Source: an uncultured Clostridia bacterium (GTDB lineage: Bacteria; Bacillota; Clostridia; Peptostreptococcales; Anaerovoracaceae). Taken from it: 36,529 nt of DNA. Below are positions 25,471-32,978 of the stretch, piece by piece. The notes below the pieces were generated by a model. That model was given only the letters and a program-made list of their open reading frames with translations, ran no database searches and was not told the DNA's origin. The translations under genes and the position numbers were made by a program. Every line of letters begins with the position of its first letter. Position 1 is the stretch's first letter. The stretch covers positions 1-36,529 of the forward strand of contig CALXIZ010000124.1 in the NCBI GenBank assembly GCA_944388495.1. Direction: 5' to 3'.

Positions 25471-25572
25471 GCTATCGCCGGAGATTCGGCGGCAGTGCAT
25501 GTCATAAAACAACAGAAGAGAGATAAAAAACGTGAAGTTAACATATACTCCACGCGAAAAGAGGTGAAAAAC
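25471..25572 (+). promoter_or_regulatory. rpmE 5' leader with a hairpin, possible L31 autoregulatory leader
   Basis: The leader of about 100 nt contains CGCCG (25476-25480) and CGGCG (25487-25491), a stable small hairpin, and then an A-rich stretch to the AGAGGTG ribosome-binding site. L31 leaders that bind the protein are known from several bacterial groups. I could not match this one to a family. Confidence 0.3.
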
Positions 25573-25773
25573 ATGAGAGAAGGAATCCATCCTGACTACA
25601 AGGTCTGCAAGGTGACCTGCGCATGCGGAAACACTTTTGAGACGAAGTCCATGAAAGAAGAGATGCGTCTCGACGTATGCTCTGCGTGCCATCCTTTCTT
25701 CACGGGTCAGCAGAAGTTCATCAACCGCGGCGGCCGTGTTGAAAAATTCAAGAAAAAGTTCAATCTCGAATAA
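25573..25773 (+). CDS. rpmE: 50S ribosomal protein L31 (zinc-binding form)
   Basis: The 66-residue protein begins [20 protein letters not shown]. It keeps the zinc ligands of the C+ type, with Cys16 and Cys18 (CAC) and Cys36 and Cys39 (CSAC), and the family's typical [18 protein letters not shown] end. It sits at the periphery of the 50S subunit, bridging to the 30S head. The ATG at 25573 follows AGAGGTG; an in-frame extension to 25495 lacks support. Confidence 0.96.
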   Translation: MREGIHPDYKVCKVTCACGNTFETKSMKEEMRLDVCSACHPFFTGQQKFINRGGRVEKFKKKFNLE

Positions 25774-25789
25774 AAAATTCAGCTATCTG

Positions 25790-25818
25790 GACCGGAATTT
25801 CGATTCCGGTCTTTTATT
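25790..25818 (+). terminator. Terminator after rpmE
   Basis: GACCGGAAT (25790-25798) pairs perfectly with ATTCCGGTC (25803-25811) around TTCG, a very stable tetraloop, and TTTTATT follows. Confidence 0.92.
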
Positions 25819-25862
25819 ATGTCAGGATATGTTTGTCAGCGTGATACTTTTTTCTGAAGTTA

Positions 25863-25871
25863 TGCTATAAT
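25863..25871 (+). promoter_or_regulatory. Extended -10 promoter of prfA
   Basis: TGCTATAAT (25863-25871) is a perfect extended -10 box, 46 bp before the prfA ATG. The -35 position (GATACT) is weak. Confidence 0.6.
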
Positions 25872-25916
25872 GAACGCTGAAGAAATTGAAACGACAGATT
25901 GTAGGAGCGGATTATT

Positions 25917-26984
25917 ATGTATGATAAACTCGACTTTATACAGAGCAAATACGAGGAGCTGAGTCTCAAGGTTTCCGATCCTGCCGTCATCGCCGATCAG
26001 GCGGTGTGGCAGAAGTATGCGAAGGAAATCGGCGAGATGGAGCCCATCGTTCAGAAATATGCGGAATATAAGAAGGTGACGGAGAGCATAAGAGAGGCGA
26101 AGGATATCCTCTCGGACGGCGGCTCGGATGAGGAAATGCGTGAGCTGGCGAAGATGGAGCTGGCGGAGCTGGAGGGAGAAGATGAAAAGCTCAGCGAGGA
26201 GCTGAAAGTACTCCTGCTGCCGAAGGATCCGAATGATCAGAAAAACGTCATCCTCGAAATCAGAGCGGGTACCGGCGGCGAGGAAGCGGCGCTCTTCGGG
26301 GCGGATCTGCTCCGTATGTACACCAGATATGCGGAGCGCCGGGGCTGGAAGACGGAGATCATGGATATCACCGATACGGGGATGGGCGGCATCAAGGAAG
26401 CCGTGATTCTCATCAAGGGCAAAGGCGCCTATTCCAGACTCAAGTATGAGAGCGGCGTTCACCGCGTGCAGAGAGTTCCGGAAACGGAATCCAGCGGCAG
26501 AATTCACACCTCTGCGGCTACAGTAGCCGTATTGCCTGAGGCGGACGATGTGGAAGTGGATCTGAATCCGAACGATGTCCGGGTGGATGTATACCGCGCT
26601 TCCGGAAACGGAGGACAGTGCGTCAATACGACGGATTCCGCCGTGCGTCTGACTCATATGCCGACAGGAATCGTCGTCACATGCCAGGACGAAAAATCCC
26701 AGCTTAAAAATAAAGAAAAGGCTTTTAAAGTTCTCAAGGCAAAATTATATGATATGATGCTCAGACAGCAGCACGACGAACTTGCCGAGGAACGGAAGAG
26801 TCAGGTGGGAAGCGGAGACCGCAGCGAGCGGATCCGGACGTACAATTTCCCGCAGGGCCGTATCTCGGATCACAGAATCGGCCTGACGATTTATAAACTG
26901 GACTATTTTCTGGACGGCGATCTCGACGAGGTGATCGATGCGCTGATTACGTCCGACCAGGCGGAAAAGATGAAAAATTTCTGA
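25917..26984 (+). CDS. prfA: Peptide chain release factor 1
   Basis: The 355-residue protein ends translation at UAA and UAG. The GGQ loop is at 232-234 (SGNGGQCVN), and the stop-codon-reading tripeptide PET (188-190) in [20 protein letters not shown] is the RF1-type PxT. AGGAG precedes the ATG. The modifying enzyme PrmC is encoded upstream. tsaC follows after 36 bp and is probably co-transcribed. Confidence 0.97.
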   Translation: MYDKLDFIQSKYEELSLKVSDPAVIADQAVWQKYAKEIGEMEPIVQKYAEYKKVTESIREAKDILSDGGSDEEMRELAKMELAELEGEDEKLSEELKVLLLPKDPNDQKNVILEIRAGTGGEEAALFGADLLRMYTRYAERRGWKTEIMDITDTGMGGIKEAVILIKGKGAYSRLKYESGVHRVQRVPETESSGRIHTSAATVAVLPEADDVEVDLNPNDVRVDVYRASGNGGQCVNTTDSAVRLTHMPTGIVVTCQDEKSQLKNKEKAFKVLKAKLYDMMLRQQHDELAEERKSQVGSGDRSERIRTYNFPQGRISDHRIGLTIYKLDYFLDGDLDEVIDALITSDQAEKMKNF

Positions 26985-27020
26985 TGCCGGAGGCAACGGC
27001 GGTACAGGAGGTTATATTTT

Positions 27021-27704
27021 ATGGAAACAAAGATTTATACGATTACAGATCCGGAAAAAGATCACGACAAAATTGCCGAAGCGGCTGAAATTCTCCGCAA
27101 CGGAGGACTGGTAGCCTTTCCGACGGATACGGTCTATGCGGTAGGCGCTTCTCTTAACGAGGAAGCTGCGATCGACAGACTCTTTGAGGTCAAACAGCGT
27201 CCGAAGGACAACCCTGTTTCCGTGCTGGTGGCGCGTGACCTGGATATTCATCTCGTGATCGATATCACGGCGCCGAACAATCAGTTTATGTCCAGATTCG
27301 TGGAGAACTTCTGGCCGGGCCCTCTGACGATTGTCATGCCGAGAATCAAGGGCCGGGTTCCGTCCGGTGTTACGGGCGGCGGCGAAAACGTCGGGGTACG
27401 TCAGCCGGACGATCCGATCGCCCGGGCGCTTATCGACGAGACGGGAGCTCCGCTGGCAGCTCCGAGCGCCAACATTTCCGGTCATCCGAGTCCGACAACA
27501 GGTCAGCACGTCATCGATGATCTGAACGGAAAGGTGGATATGATTCTCGTGGGACCGGACTGCAAGACGGGTATCGAATCCACGATCGTCGATCTCTCCG
27601 GAGAGTATCCTCTCATTATCAGACCGGGAACGATTACCAGAGACCAGCTTCAGGAAGTGATTCCGAAGAAAATTCTGGAGGTCCCCTCAGAGGACTCACT
27701 GTAG
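27021..27704 (+). CDS. tsaC: L-threonylcarbamoyladenylate synthase (YrdC domain), shortened Sua5
   Basis: The 227-residue product contains the complete YrdC domain that makes threonylcarbamoyl-AMP for the t6A37 tRNA modification. Seen are GLVAFPTDTVYAVGA (28-42), the KQRPKDNPVSVLV block, FWPGPLTIVM, APSANISG and IESTIVDLSGEYPLIIRPG. The frame stops (TAG at 27702-27704) in the linker. The linker and Sua5 C-terminal domain continue in another frame just beyond, so this looks like a longer Sua5 protein shortened by a 1-nt frameshift. TsaC-type enzymes work without that domain, so activity may be kept. AGGAGG precedes the ATG. Confidence 0.9.
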   Translation: METKIYTITDPEKDHDKIAEAAEILRNGGLVAFPTDTVYAVGASLNEEAAIDRLFEVKQRPKDNPVSVLVARDLDIHLVIDITAPNNQFMSRFVENFWPGPLTIVMPRIKGRVPSGVTGGGENVGVRQPDDPIARALIDETGAPLAAPSANISGHPSPTTGQHVIDDLNGKVDMILVGPDCKTGIESTIVDLSGEYPLIIRPGTITRDQLQEVIPKKILEVPSEDSL

Positions 27705-28054
27705 AAAGCGATGCGGACAGTGAGGAAAAACCTGCATCGCCGGGGCTGAAGTACAGACATTATGTACCGGACACTCCGATGACACTTTTTACAGGTGATG
27801 ATCACGCTGCCGTCAGCCGTGCTGTGAGGGAAGCGGCTGAAAAAGCGGAAGCGGAAGGAAAAAAAGCGGGTATTATTGATTTTAACGGAGATGCGGAGAC
27901 TGCCGCACATCTGTTTTTTAAAGAACTGCGGAAATTGGATTCTGAAAAGGCGGACGTAATTTTTGCAGCGGGAATAAGAGAAGAAGGAATCGGCATCGCT
28001 GTGATGAACAGGATGCGCAACGCTGCAGACGGCAACATTGTCAGTGTGAAATGA
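27683..28054 (+). pseudogene. Out-of-frame Sua5 C-terminal domain remnant
   Basis: In the -1 frame relative to tsaC the DNA encodes the Sua5 linker signature SPGLKYRHYVPDTPM (about 27737-27781). A small Rossmann-like domain follows (AGIIDFNGDAETAAHLF, then ADVIFAAGIREEGIGIAVMN) and ends at TGA 28052-28054. That is the order and content expected for the C-terminal part of Sua5/YwlC. No ribosome-binding site precedes its first ATG at 27779. A 1-nt loss near 27700, a sequencing error or recoding could explain it. I see no clear slippery heptamer. Confidence 0.8.
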
Positions 28055-28065
28055 GGAGGTTTGAG

Positions 28066-28497
28066 ATGATTGCATTAGCCAGCGATCACGCAGGATTTGA
28101 ATTAAAAGAAGCGATCAAAAAACATCTGGTGGAAAATAATTATGATATTCTGGACTTCGGAACAAATTCCACCGCATCCGTCGATTATCCGCCGTTTGCC
28201 AGAATGGCGGCAGAAGCTGTCACGGCGGGAGAATGTGACAAGGGCATCATCTGCTGCGGCACGGGAATCGGTGTTTCCATCGTCGCCAATAAAGTAAAGG
28301 GAATCCGCTGCGCACTGTGCACAAATGAATTCACCGCAGAGATGTCGAGAAAGCATAACGACGCGAATATGATGGCTCTCGGAGCGAGAGTGACAGATCA
28401 GGAACTGGCACTGAAGATGGTAGACATCTGGCTCGGTACGGAATTTGAGGAAGGCCGTCACAAAAGACGCGTGGATATGATAGAAGATTTAGGTTAA
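28066..28497 (+). CDS. rpiB: Ribose 5-phosphate isomerase B
   Basis: The 143-residue RpiB/LacA-family enzyme interconverts ribose 5-phosphate and ribulose 5-phosphate. It begins [20 protein letters not shown]. The active-site Cys64 lies in [11 protein letters not shown], and [14 protein letters not shown] is present. The start is the ATG at 28066, after GAGGAGG, which overlaps the stop of the Sua5 remnant, so translation was probably coupled. In Bacillus the protein-arginine phosphatase gene ywlE lies between ywlC and this gene; it is absent here. Confidence 0.95.
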   Translation: MIALASDHAGFELKEAIKKHLVENNYDILDFGTNSTASVDYPPFARMAAEAVTAGECDKGIICCGTGIGVSIVANKVKGIRCALCTNEFTAEMSRKHNDANMMALGARVTDQELALKMVDIWLGTEFEEGRHKRRVDMIEDLG

Positions 28498-28529
28498 CGG
28501 AAAAAGACAGTACAGTTGGAGGAGAACGT

Positions 28530-29762
28530 ATGAAAATCTATGACGAACTGGTGGCGCGCGGTCTGATCGCACAGGTCACAAATGAAGAAGCAATCCGGGA
28601 AATGGTGGACAGCGGAAAAGCTGTTTTCTATATCGGATTTGACCCGACGGCCGACAGTCTGCATGTAGGTCATTTCATGGCTCTCTGCCTCATGAAGAGG
28701 CTGCAGGAGGCCGGAAACAAGCCGATCGCTCTCGTAGGCGGTGGAACCGGCATGATCGGAGATCCTTCCGGACGGACGGATATGCGCCAGATGATGACGC
28801 CGGAGACAATTCAGCACAATTGTGACTGCTTTAAAAAGCAGATGAGCCGCTTTATCGATTTTTCCGAAGGCAAGGCGATCATGGTCAACAATGCGGACTG
28901 GCTGCTGGATCTCAACTATATCGAATTTCTCAGGGAAGTAGGCCCTCATTTTTCCGTCAACAATATGCTGCGCGCAGAGTGCTACAAGCAGCGCATGGAA
29001 AAGGGACTGAGCTTCTTTGAATTCAACTATATGCTGATGCAGAGCTACGACTTCTATGAACTCTACAGACGTTACGGCTGCAATATGCAGTTCGGCGGCA
29101 ACGATCAGTGGAGTAATATGCTCGGCGGCACAGAGCTGATCCGTCGTAAGCTGGGAGTCGACGCCCACGCTATGACGATCACTCTCCTCCTCAATTCGGA
29201 AGGCAAAAAGATGGGAAAAACCGGAAAGGGCGCCGTATGGCTCGATCCGGAAAAGACGTCTCCTTACGAATTCTATCAGTACTGGAGAAATGTGGATGAC
29301 GCTGATGTCATCAAATGCATGAAGCTGCTGACTTTCATTCCGCTGGAGGAAATCGCGGAGATGGAAAAATGGGAGGGCAGCAGACTGAATGAGGCCAAGG
29401 AAATCCTCGCCACAGAGCTGACGACGCTCGTTCACGGCAAAGAGGAAGCGGAAAAAGCAAAGGATGCGGCCAAGGCTCTGTTTGCCGGCGGCGGCCACAT
29501 GGAAAATGTGCCGACGACGGAAATGGAAAAATCCAGATTTGAGGGAGAAGGCATGGGTCTCGTATCTCTCATCCATGAGCTCGGTCTGGTACCGAGCAAC
29601 AGCGAAGGCTTCCGCACGATCGAGCAGGGCGGCCTGCTGGTCAACGATGAGAAGATCACCGACAAAAAACAGCAGGTAACGCTGGATATGTTTAAGGATG
29701 ATGCGCTTCTCATAAAAAAAGGAAAGAAAAAATTCCACAGAGTTGTGTTGAAGCAGCAGTAA
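28530..29762 (+). CDS. tyrS: Tyrosyl-tRNA synthetase
   Basis: The complete 410-residue class I synthetase charges tRNA-Tyr. The HIGH-like motif is HVGH (45-48), the KMSKS-like motif is KKMGKT (226-231), [10 protein letters not shown] binds tyrosine/tRNA, and the C-terminal S4 RNA domain is seen from about residue 345 ([17 protein letters not shown]). GGAGG precedes the ATG, 33 bp after rpiB. The short gap has no room for a T-box leader. A strong terminator follows. Confidence 0.96.
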   Translation: MKIYDELVARGLIAQVTNEEAIREMVDSGKAVFYIGFDPTADSLHVGHFMALCLMKRLQEAGNKPIALVGGGTGMIGDPSGRTDMRQMMTPETIQHNCDCFKKQMSRFIDFSEGKAIMVNNADWLLDLNYIEFLREVGPHFSVNNMLRAECYKQRMEKGLSFFEFNYMLMQSYDFYELYRRYGCNMQFGGNDQWSNMLGGTELIRRKLGVDAHAMTITLLLNSEGKKMGKTGKGAVWLDPEKTSPYEFYQYWRNVDDADVIKCMKLLTFIPLEEIAEMEKWEGSRLNEAKEILATELTTLVHGKEEAEKAKDAAKALFAGGGHMENVPTTEMEKSRFEGEGMGLVSLIHELGLVPSNSEGFRTIEQGGLLVNDEKITDKKQQVTLDMFKDDALLIKKGKKKFHRVVLKQQ

Positions 29763-29821
29763 AACAGGAGACAGTTTTGCGCCCGTCTGACAGAACGGGA
29801 AGAAAGACAAAAAACGGAAGA

Positions 29822-29866
29822 AAGTCTGTGCGCTGCCGGAATCCGGCGGCACACAGACTTTTTTTA
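29822..29866 (+). terminator. Terminator after tyrS
   Basis: AAGTCTGTG (29822-29830) pairs with CACAGACTT (29852-29860), with inner GCCGG/CCGGC pairing, and a T7 tract follows. It ends the prfA-tyrS transcript. Confidence 0.92.
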
Positions 29867-29904
29867 GAAAATTTTCATCTGTACGGGAAAATATAGTTCT
29901 CTTT

Positions 29905-29988
29905 CTGTCTTTTCCGATACCGGCACTGTCATTTCCGGTCTCGTTTTCTGACGAAAAAATCTGTCTGTATGTCGAAAAATGTCGAAAA
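29905..29988 (+). repeat. Array of TGTC-containing direct repeats upstream of the agr regulator
   Basis: CTGTCTTTTCCG (29905) and CTGTCATTTCCG (29926) match at 11 of 12 positions with exactly 21-bp spacing. CTGAC (29948) and CTGTC (29961) follow. Next comes a perfect back-to-back 10-bp repeat ATGTCGAAAA (29969-29978 and 29979-29988). They sit 60-170 bp upstream of the regulator's promoter in an otherwise empty interval (29867-30150). Regulator binding is inferred. Confidence 0.5.
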
Positions 29989-30049
29989 AATATGTAACAA
30001 AAAAATCGTTTCGGCATCTTATTATGGAGACAATGTTTCACATTATATA

Positions 30050-30078
30050 TAGATATGAAATAGCAGAATATATATAAT
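30050..30078 (+). promoter_or_regulatory. Promoter of the agr regulator-kinase pair
   Basis: TAGATA (30050-30055), a 17-bp spacer and TATAAT (30073-30078) lie about 75 bp upstream of the regulator. GTTTCA (30035-30040) and TGAAA (30056-30060) form an inverted repeat across the -35 box. Confidence 0.5.
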
Positions 30079-30150
30079 TGGTTACAGAAAAACATTCTCT
30101 CGGAAAAGAAGGATTGCGAGAAGGAAAATGATGCAGGGAGAGGGTTTTGT

Positions 30151-30864
30151 ATGATGCTGAGAATTCTTTTCTGCGATGATGACGCAGTATTTCTGAATTA
30201 TCTCAAAGAGCGGATGGAGAAGATTCTGTCCGGAATGAACGTGAAAACGGAGACGGCGGTCTGCAGCAGCGGAGAGGAACTGATAACAGAACTGACCGGA
30301 AGCGGAGCGGATGTCGTTTTTCTGGATATCGATATGCCCGGTATGTCGGGATTTGAGGCGGCCGAAACGCTGAGAGATCTGCCGGGGCAGCCGGTGATTC
30401 TCTTTGTCACGGGCATGGACAATCTCGTATATGATTCTTTTGCCTATCGTCCCTTCTGGTTTCTGAGGAAGACAGACCTCGGACGTCTGCCGGAGGTGAC
30501 AGAAAAGCTGATCCGGTATTTTAAAGACAGAGAGCGCTTTTTCTGTTTTGAAAGCGGCGGACAGAAGGTGCGCCTTCCCGTGAAAGAGATTCTTTATTTT
30601 GAAAGCCGGGATCACGATCTGACCGTCTATTCGCAGCAGGGAACATGGAAATACCGAGAACGGATCGCCGGCGTCGAAGAGCGCCTGCAGCATTACGGCT
30701 TTGTCCGCTGTCACGCGAGTTTTCTGGTAAACTGCCGTCATATCGCTCTGGTGAATAAAGGTGAAATCAGACTGCGGCAGGAACAGACGGTACCGGTCAG
30801 CAGAAACAGACAGAAGGAGACGGAGAAAAAATTCATGGAATATATGCGGAGGATACGGCTGTGA
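30151..30864 (+). CDS. AgrA-like response regulator with LytTR domain
   Basis: The 237-residue protein has a receiver domain: acidic pocket Asp10/Asp11, phosphoacceptor Asp59 in VVFLDIDMPGMSG, Thr87 and Lys107. A LytTR DNA-binding domain follows from about residue 133 (FFCFESGGQKVRLPVKEILYF ... FVRCHASFLVNCRHIALVNK). LytTR regulators bind pairs of direct repeats about 21 bp apart. GGGAGAGGG precedes the ATG at 30151 (a second ATG follows at once). Its stop overlaps the kinase start by 4 bp (GTGA), so the two are translationally coupled. It is the predicted output of the AgrD peptide signal. Confidence 0.9.
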   Translation: MMLRILFCDDDAVFLNYLKERMEKILSGMNVKTETAVCSSGEELITELTGSGADVVFLDIDMPGMSGFEAAETLRDLPGQPVILFVTGMDNLVYDSFAYRPFWFLRKTDLGRLPEVTEKLIRYFKDRERFFCFESGGQKVRLPVKEILYFESRDHDLTVYSQQGTWKYRERIAGVEERLQHYGFVRCHASFLVNCRHIALVNKGEIRLRQEQTVPVSRNRQKETEKKFMEYMRRIRL

Positions 30865-32165
30865 GACTGGCATGGGAATTACTGATCAACGCGGTGGAAG
30901 TCTTTCTGATCTATGACTTTCTGGTGCGCTATTTCGGGTATCGGATACAGGGAACTGTAAAATATACGGGGACCGTTCTGATTGCCGGAGTTTCGTTTGC
31001 GGTGATTTCAGCTGTTTCCTATGTGGTTCCCTTCGAGATGTTTTCTACTGTTGCGGTAGCTGTGATAAATGTTATCTTCTGTATCTGCCTGCTGAAAGGA
31101 CATATTTTTGAGAAGATTTTCATCTCTGTGTTTATCATGGCTGCAGTAAATCTGATCGCCGTCGGAACGGCACTGCTTTTCAGCCATATTCACAGTACAG
31201 AGGTCTCTTACCTCTTCGTGAGATTTGATCCTGTCCGGATGGCGGCGATGGTGACGACAAAGGTGCTTTTATTCGCGGTGACCCGTCTCATCCTGCGTCT
31301 GCGCTTCCGGTCAGAGCTGTCTGTGCAGGAATTTTTCATACTGCTGCTTCTGCCGTCTTTTTCTCTGGCAGCCGCAGCTGTTCTGATGCCGGCTGCGCTG
31401 GAATATCCCGAAATACAGCATACGGTTCTGATCGCCGTAGCCATCATCGCTGCGATGAATGTGCTGATCTACATCCTCTTTCTCCGCTTCAGCCGCCTCA
31501 ATCGTATCCGGCAGGATTATGCGCTGCTGAATCTGCAGTATGCCGGAGAAAGAAAGCGAATGGAAGAAGTAAAGCGGATGTATGAGGAGATCCGGTCGGT
31601 GCGTCACGATCTGAGAAATCATTTTGTATGCATCGATCTGCTGGCAAAGCAGGAAAAGTGCGGAGAAATCCGCGATTACATACGGAAATTTTCGCAGGAG
31701 GCGCAGAATCCCGACGGAGTCGTGCTGTTTACGGGAAATGATACGCTCGACGCGATTCTGAATACGAAGTTTTCTTTTGCGGAGCAGAAAGGTATCAGCT
31801 GCGCAGCCGGGGTGAGCTGTACGCAGCTGCCTCTGGCGCAGGGAGATATCAGCGTACTGATGGGGAATCTGCTGGATAACGCCTGCGAAGCTGCCGAACA
31901 CGCTCCGGAAAAGAAAATCTCCGTCAGAATTCTCCGCCAGGGAGATTATGTGAGCATCTGTGTGGAAAACACGGTAGCGGCACCGGTTCTGGCGGAAAAT
32001 CCCGGACTTGAGACGACGAAAGAAGACAAATCGCTGCACGGACTGGGAACGAAAAATATACGGAAGATCGTGGAGAAGTACGGAGGAATGATGGAGTACC
32101 GGGAAGAGGGAAAACTCTTTATATGCGATATCCTGATCCCGTTCGATACCAGATACGGCGTATAA
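30861..32165 (+). CDS. AgrC-like peptide-sensing histidine kinase
   Basis: The 434-residue protein has an N-terminal half with about six hydrophobic spans (to about 209), as in AgrC receptors. A coiled region follows, then RHDLRNHFVCIDLL with phosphoacceptor His249. The GHKL ATPase has N-box GNLLDNACEAAE (Asn336, Asn340) and G-box HGLGTKN (393-399). It should sense the processed cyclic peptide and pass phosphate to the overlapping regulator. The start is GTG at 30861. The gene end carries the first copy of the direct repeat that controls agrB. Confidence 0.9.
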   Translation: MRLAWELLINAVEVFLIYDFLVRYFGYRIQGTVKYTGTVLIAGVSFAVISAVSYVVPFEMFSTVAVAVINVIFCICLLKGHIFEKIFISVFIMAAVNLIAVGTALLFSHIHSTEVSYLFVRFDPVRMAAMVTTKVLLFAVTRLILRLRFRSELSVQEFFILLLLPSFSLAAAAVLMPAALEYPEIQHTVLIAVAIIAAMNVLIYILFLRFSRLNRIRQDYALLNLQYAGERKRMEEVKRMYEEIRSVRHDLRNHFVCIDLLAKQEKCGEIRDYIRKFSQEAQNPDGVVLFTGNDTLDAILNTKFSFAEQKGISCAAGVSCTQLPLAQGDISVLMGNLLDNACEAAEHAPEKKISVRILRQGDYVSICVENTVAAPVLAENPGLETTKEDKSLHGLGTKNIRKIVEKYGGMMEYREEGKLFICDILIPFDTRYGV

Positions 32166-32180
32166 CATACCAGATACGGC
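32146..32180 (+). promoter_or_regulatory. 21-bp-phased direct repeats, predicted LytTR regulator operator
   Basis: ATACCAGATACGGC occurs at 32146-32159 and again, identical, at 32167-32180, a spacing of 21 bp. The second copy ends 7 bp before the -35 box of the agrB promoter. LytTR regulators such as AgrA bind two direct repeats spaced two helical turns apart just upstream of -35. The first copy overlaps the last codons of agrC. Function is inferred from geometry and context. Confidence 0.65.
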
Positions 32181-32187
32181 AGATGTA

Positions 32188-32216
32188 TTGAATAAAAAAC
32201 AAAAAGCAGTTATCCT
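32188..32216 (+). promoter_or_regulatory. Promoter of agrB, agrD and the peptidase gene
   Basis: TTGAAT (32188-32193), a 17-bp spacer and TATCCT (32211-32216) are followed by GGAGGAGG and the agrB ATG at 32244. The -10 box is imperfect, which fits a promoter needing an activator. Confidence 0.6.
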
Positions 32217-32243
32217 GCAGGTATACCGGAGGAGGAAACCGAC

Positions 32244-32843
32244 ATGTATATCGCGCGGAGGATGACTGCTTTTTTAGTCCGCAGGGGAATCATTGCAGAA
32301 GACCGGAGGACGATGGAGATTTATGAATACGGTCTGGAGCTGATTTCAGGAGATCTCATCAACTTTGCGGTCGTGCTTCTGCTGAGTGCGCTTCTGCAGA
32401 ATATCGGTACGGGAGTATTATATCTCCTGTGCTTCGTATCCGTCAGGCTTTTCAGCGGAGGGTTTCACGCAAAGACCCATTTTCGATGCGGGCTGGCGAT
32501 GGCGGTCTTTTATCTGCTGTTTTCGGTGATCTACCGGAGTCTGTCAGCAGCCGGTGCAGAAGTATTGTCGGCAGGGACTGCGCTGGCGTATATTCCGGTG
32601 GCGGTATGTATACCGGTCGTCAATCGAAACAGACCTCTGAATGACGCGGAACGGCGGAAAAACAGGAAGCGGGCGGTTATCCTGTATGTACTGTGGACGA
32701 TGCTGGCGGTATTACTGGTTTTCTTCGGTATGGAGGCGGGAAAGGTTATTCTTTCCACACTCTGGATCATATCTATCAATATTATTTTCGCACGATATGT
32801 GCAGTTTTGGGAAGGACGTGAAAGAGATGAAAAAGATTATTGA
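32244..32843 (+). CDS. agrB: AgrB-like pheromone-processing membrane peptidase
   Basis: The 199-residue integral membrane protein has several spans and the AgrB active-site block VRLFSGGFHAKTHFRCG, with His75 and Cys82. AgrB cuts the C-terminal tail from AgrD and closes the thiolactone ring. GGAGGAGG lies just upstream of the ATG. Its last codons overlap the start of agrD by 17 bp. Together with the neighbouring regulator and kinase it completes the Agr signal circuit. Confidence 0.93.
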   Translation: MYIARRMTAFLVRRGIIAEDRRTMEIYEYGLELISGDLINFAVVLLLSALLQNIGTGVLYLLCFVSVRLFSGGFHAKTHFRCGLAMAVFYLLFSVIYRSLSAAGAEVLSAGTALAYIPVAVCIPVVNRNRPLNDAERRKNRKRAVILYVLWTMLAVLLVFFGMEAGKVILSTLWIISINIIFARYVQFWEGRERDEKDY

Positions 32844-32955
32844 TTTTATTCTGGAAAAAATCGCAGGAATCGCGAGAGTTGCGGCTGCAGTTTCGGTAGG
32901 TACTGCATCCTGCAGTGGTATGTATGAGCCGAAAAGGCCGAAAGGAGTGGAATAA
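32827..32955 (+). CDS. agrD: AgrD-like cyclic peptide pheromone precursor
   Basis: The 42-residue precursor starts with an amphipathic helix (MKKIIDFILEKIAGIARVAA), then the core GTASCSGMY, then the charged tail EPKRPKGVE. Cys29 followed by four residues to Tyr33 suits a five-residue thiolactone CSGMY, with AgrB cutting before Glu34. Pro35 is in the position conserved in AgrD tails. The length of the exocyclic N-terminal part cannot be told. The ATG overlaps agrB by 17 bp and uses GGAAGGACG/GAAAGAG as a modest ribosome-binding region. Confidence 0.88.
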   Translation: MKKIIDFILEKIAGIARVAAAVSVGTASCSGMYEPKRPKGVE

Positions 32956-32978
32956 AATTGAAAAAGAACAGGATAATT

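Noticed and set aside
28498..28529. T-box leader for tyrS
   Set aside because: Only about 32 bp separate rpiB from tyrS, far too short for a T-box; tyrS appears to be read from the upstream operon.
28494..30095. A 533-codon open frame on the minus strand opposite tyrS
   Set aside because: tyrS is unmistakable on the plus strand, and the antisense product has no motifs and spans the tyrS terminator.
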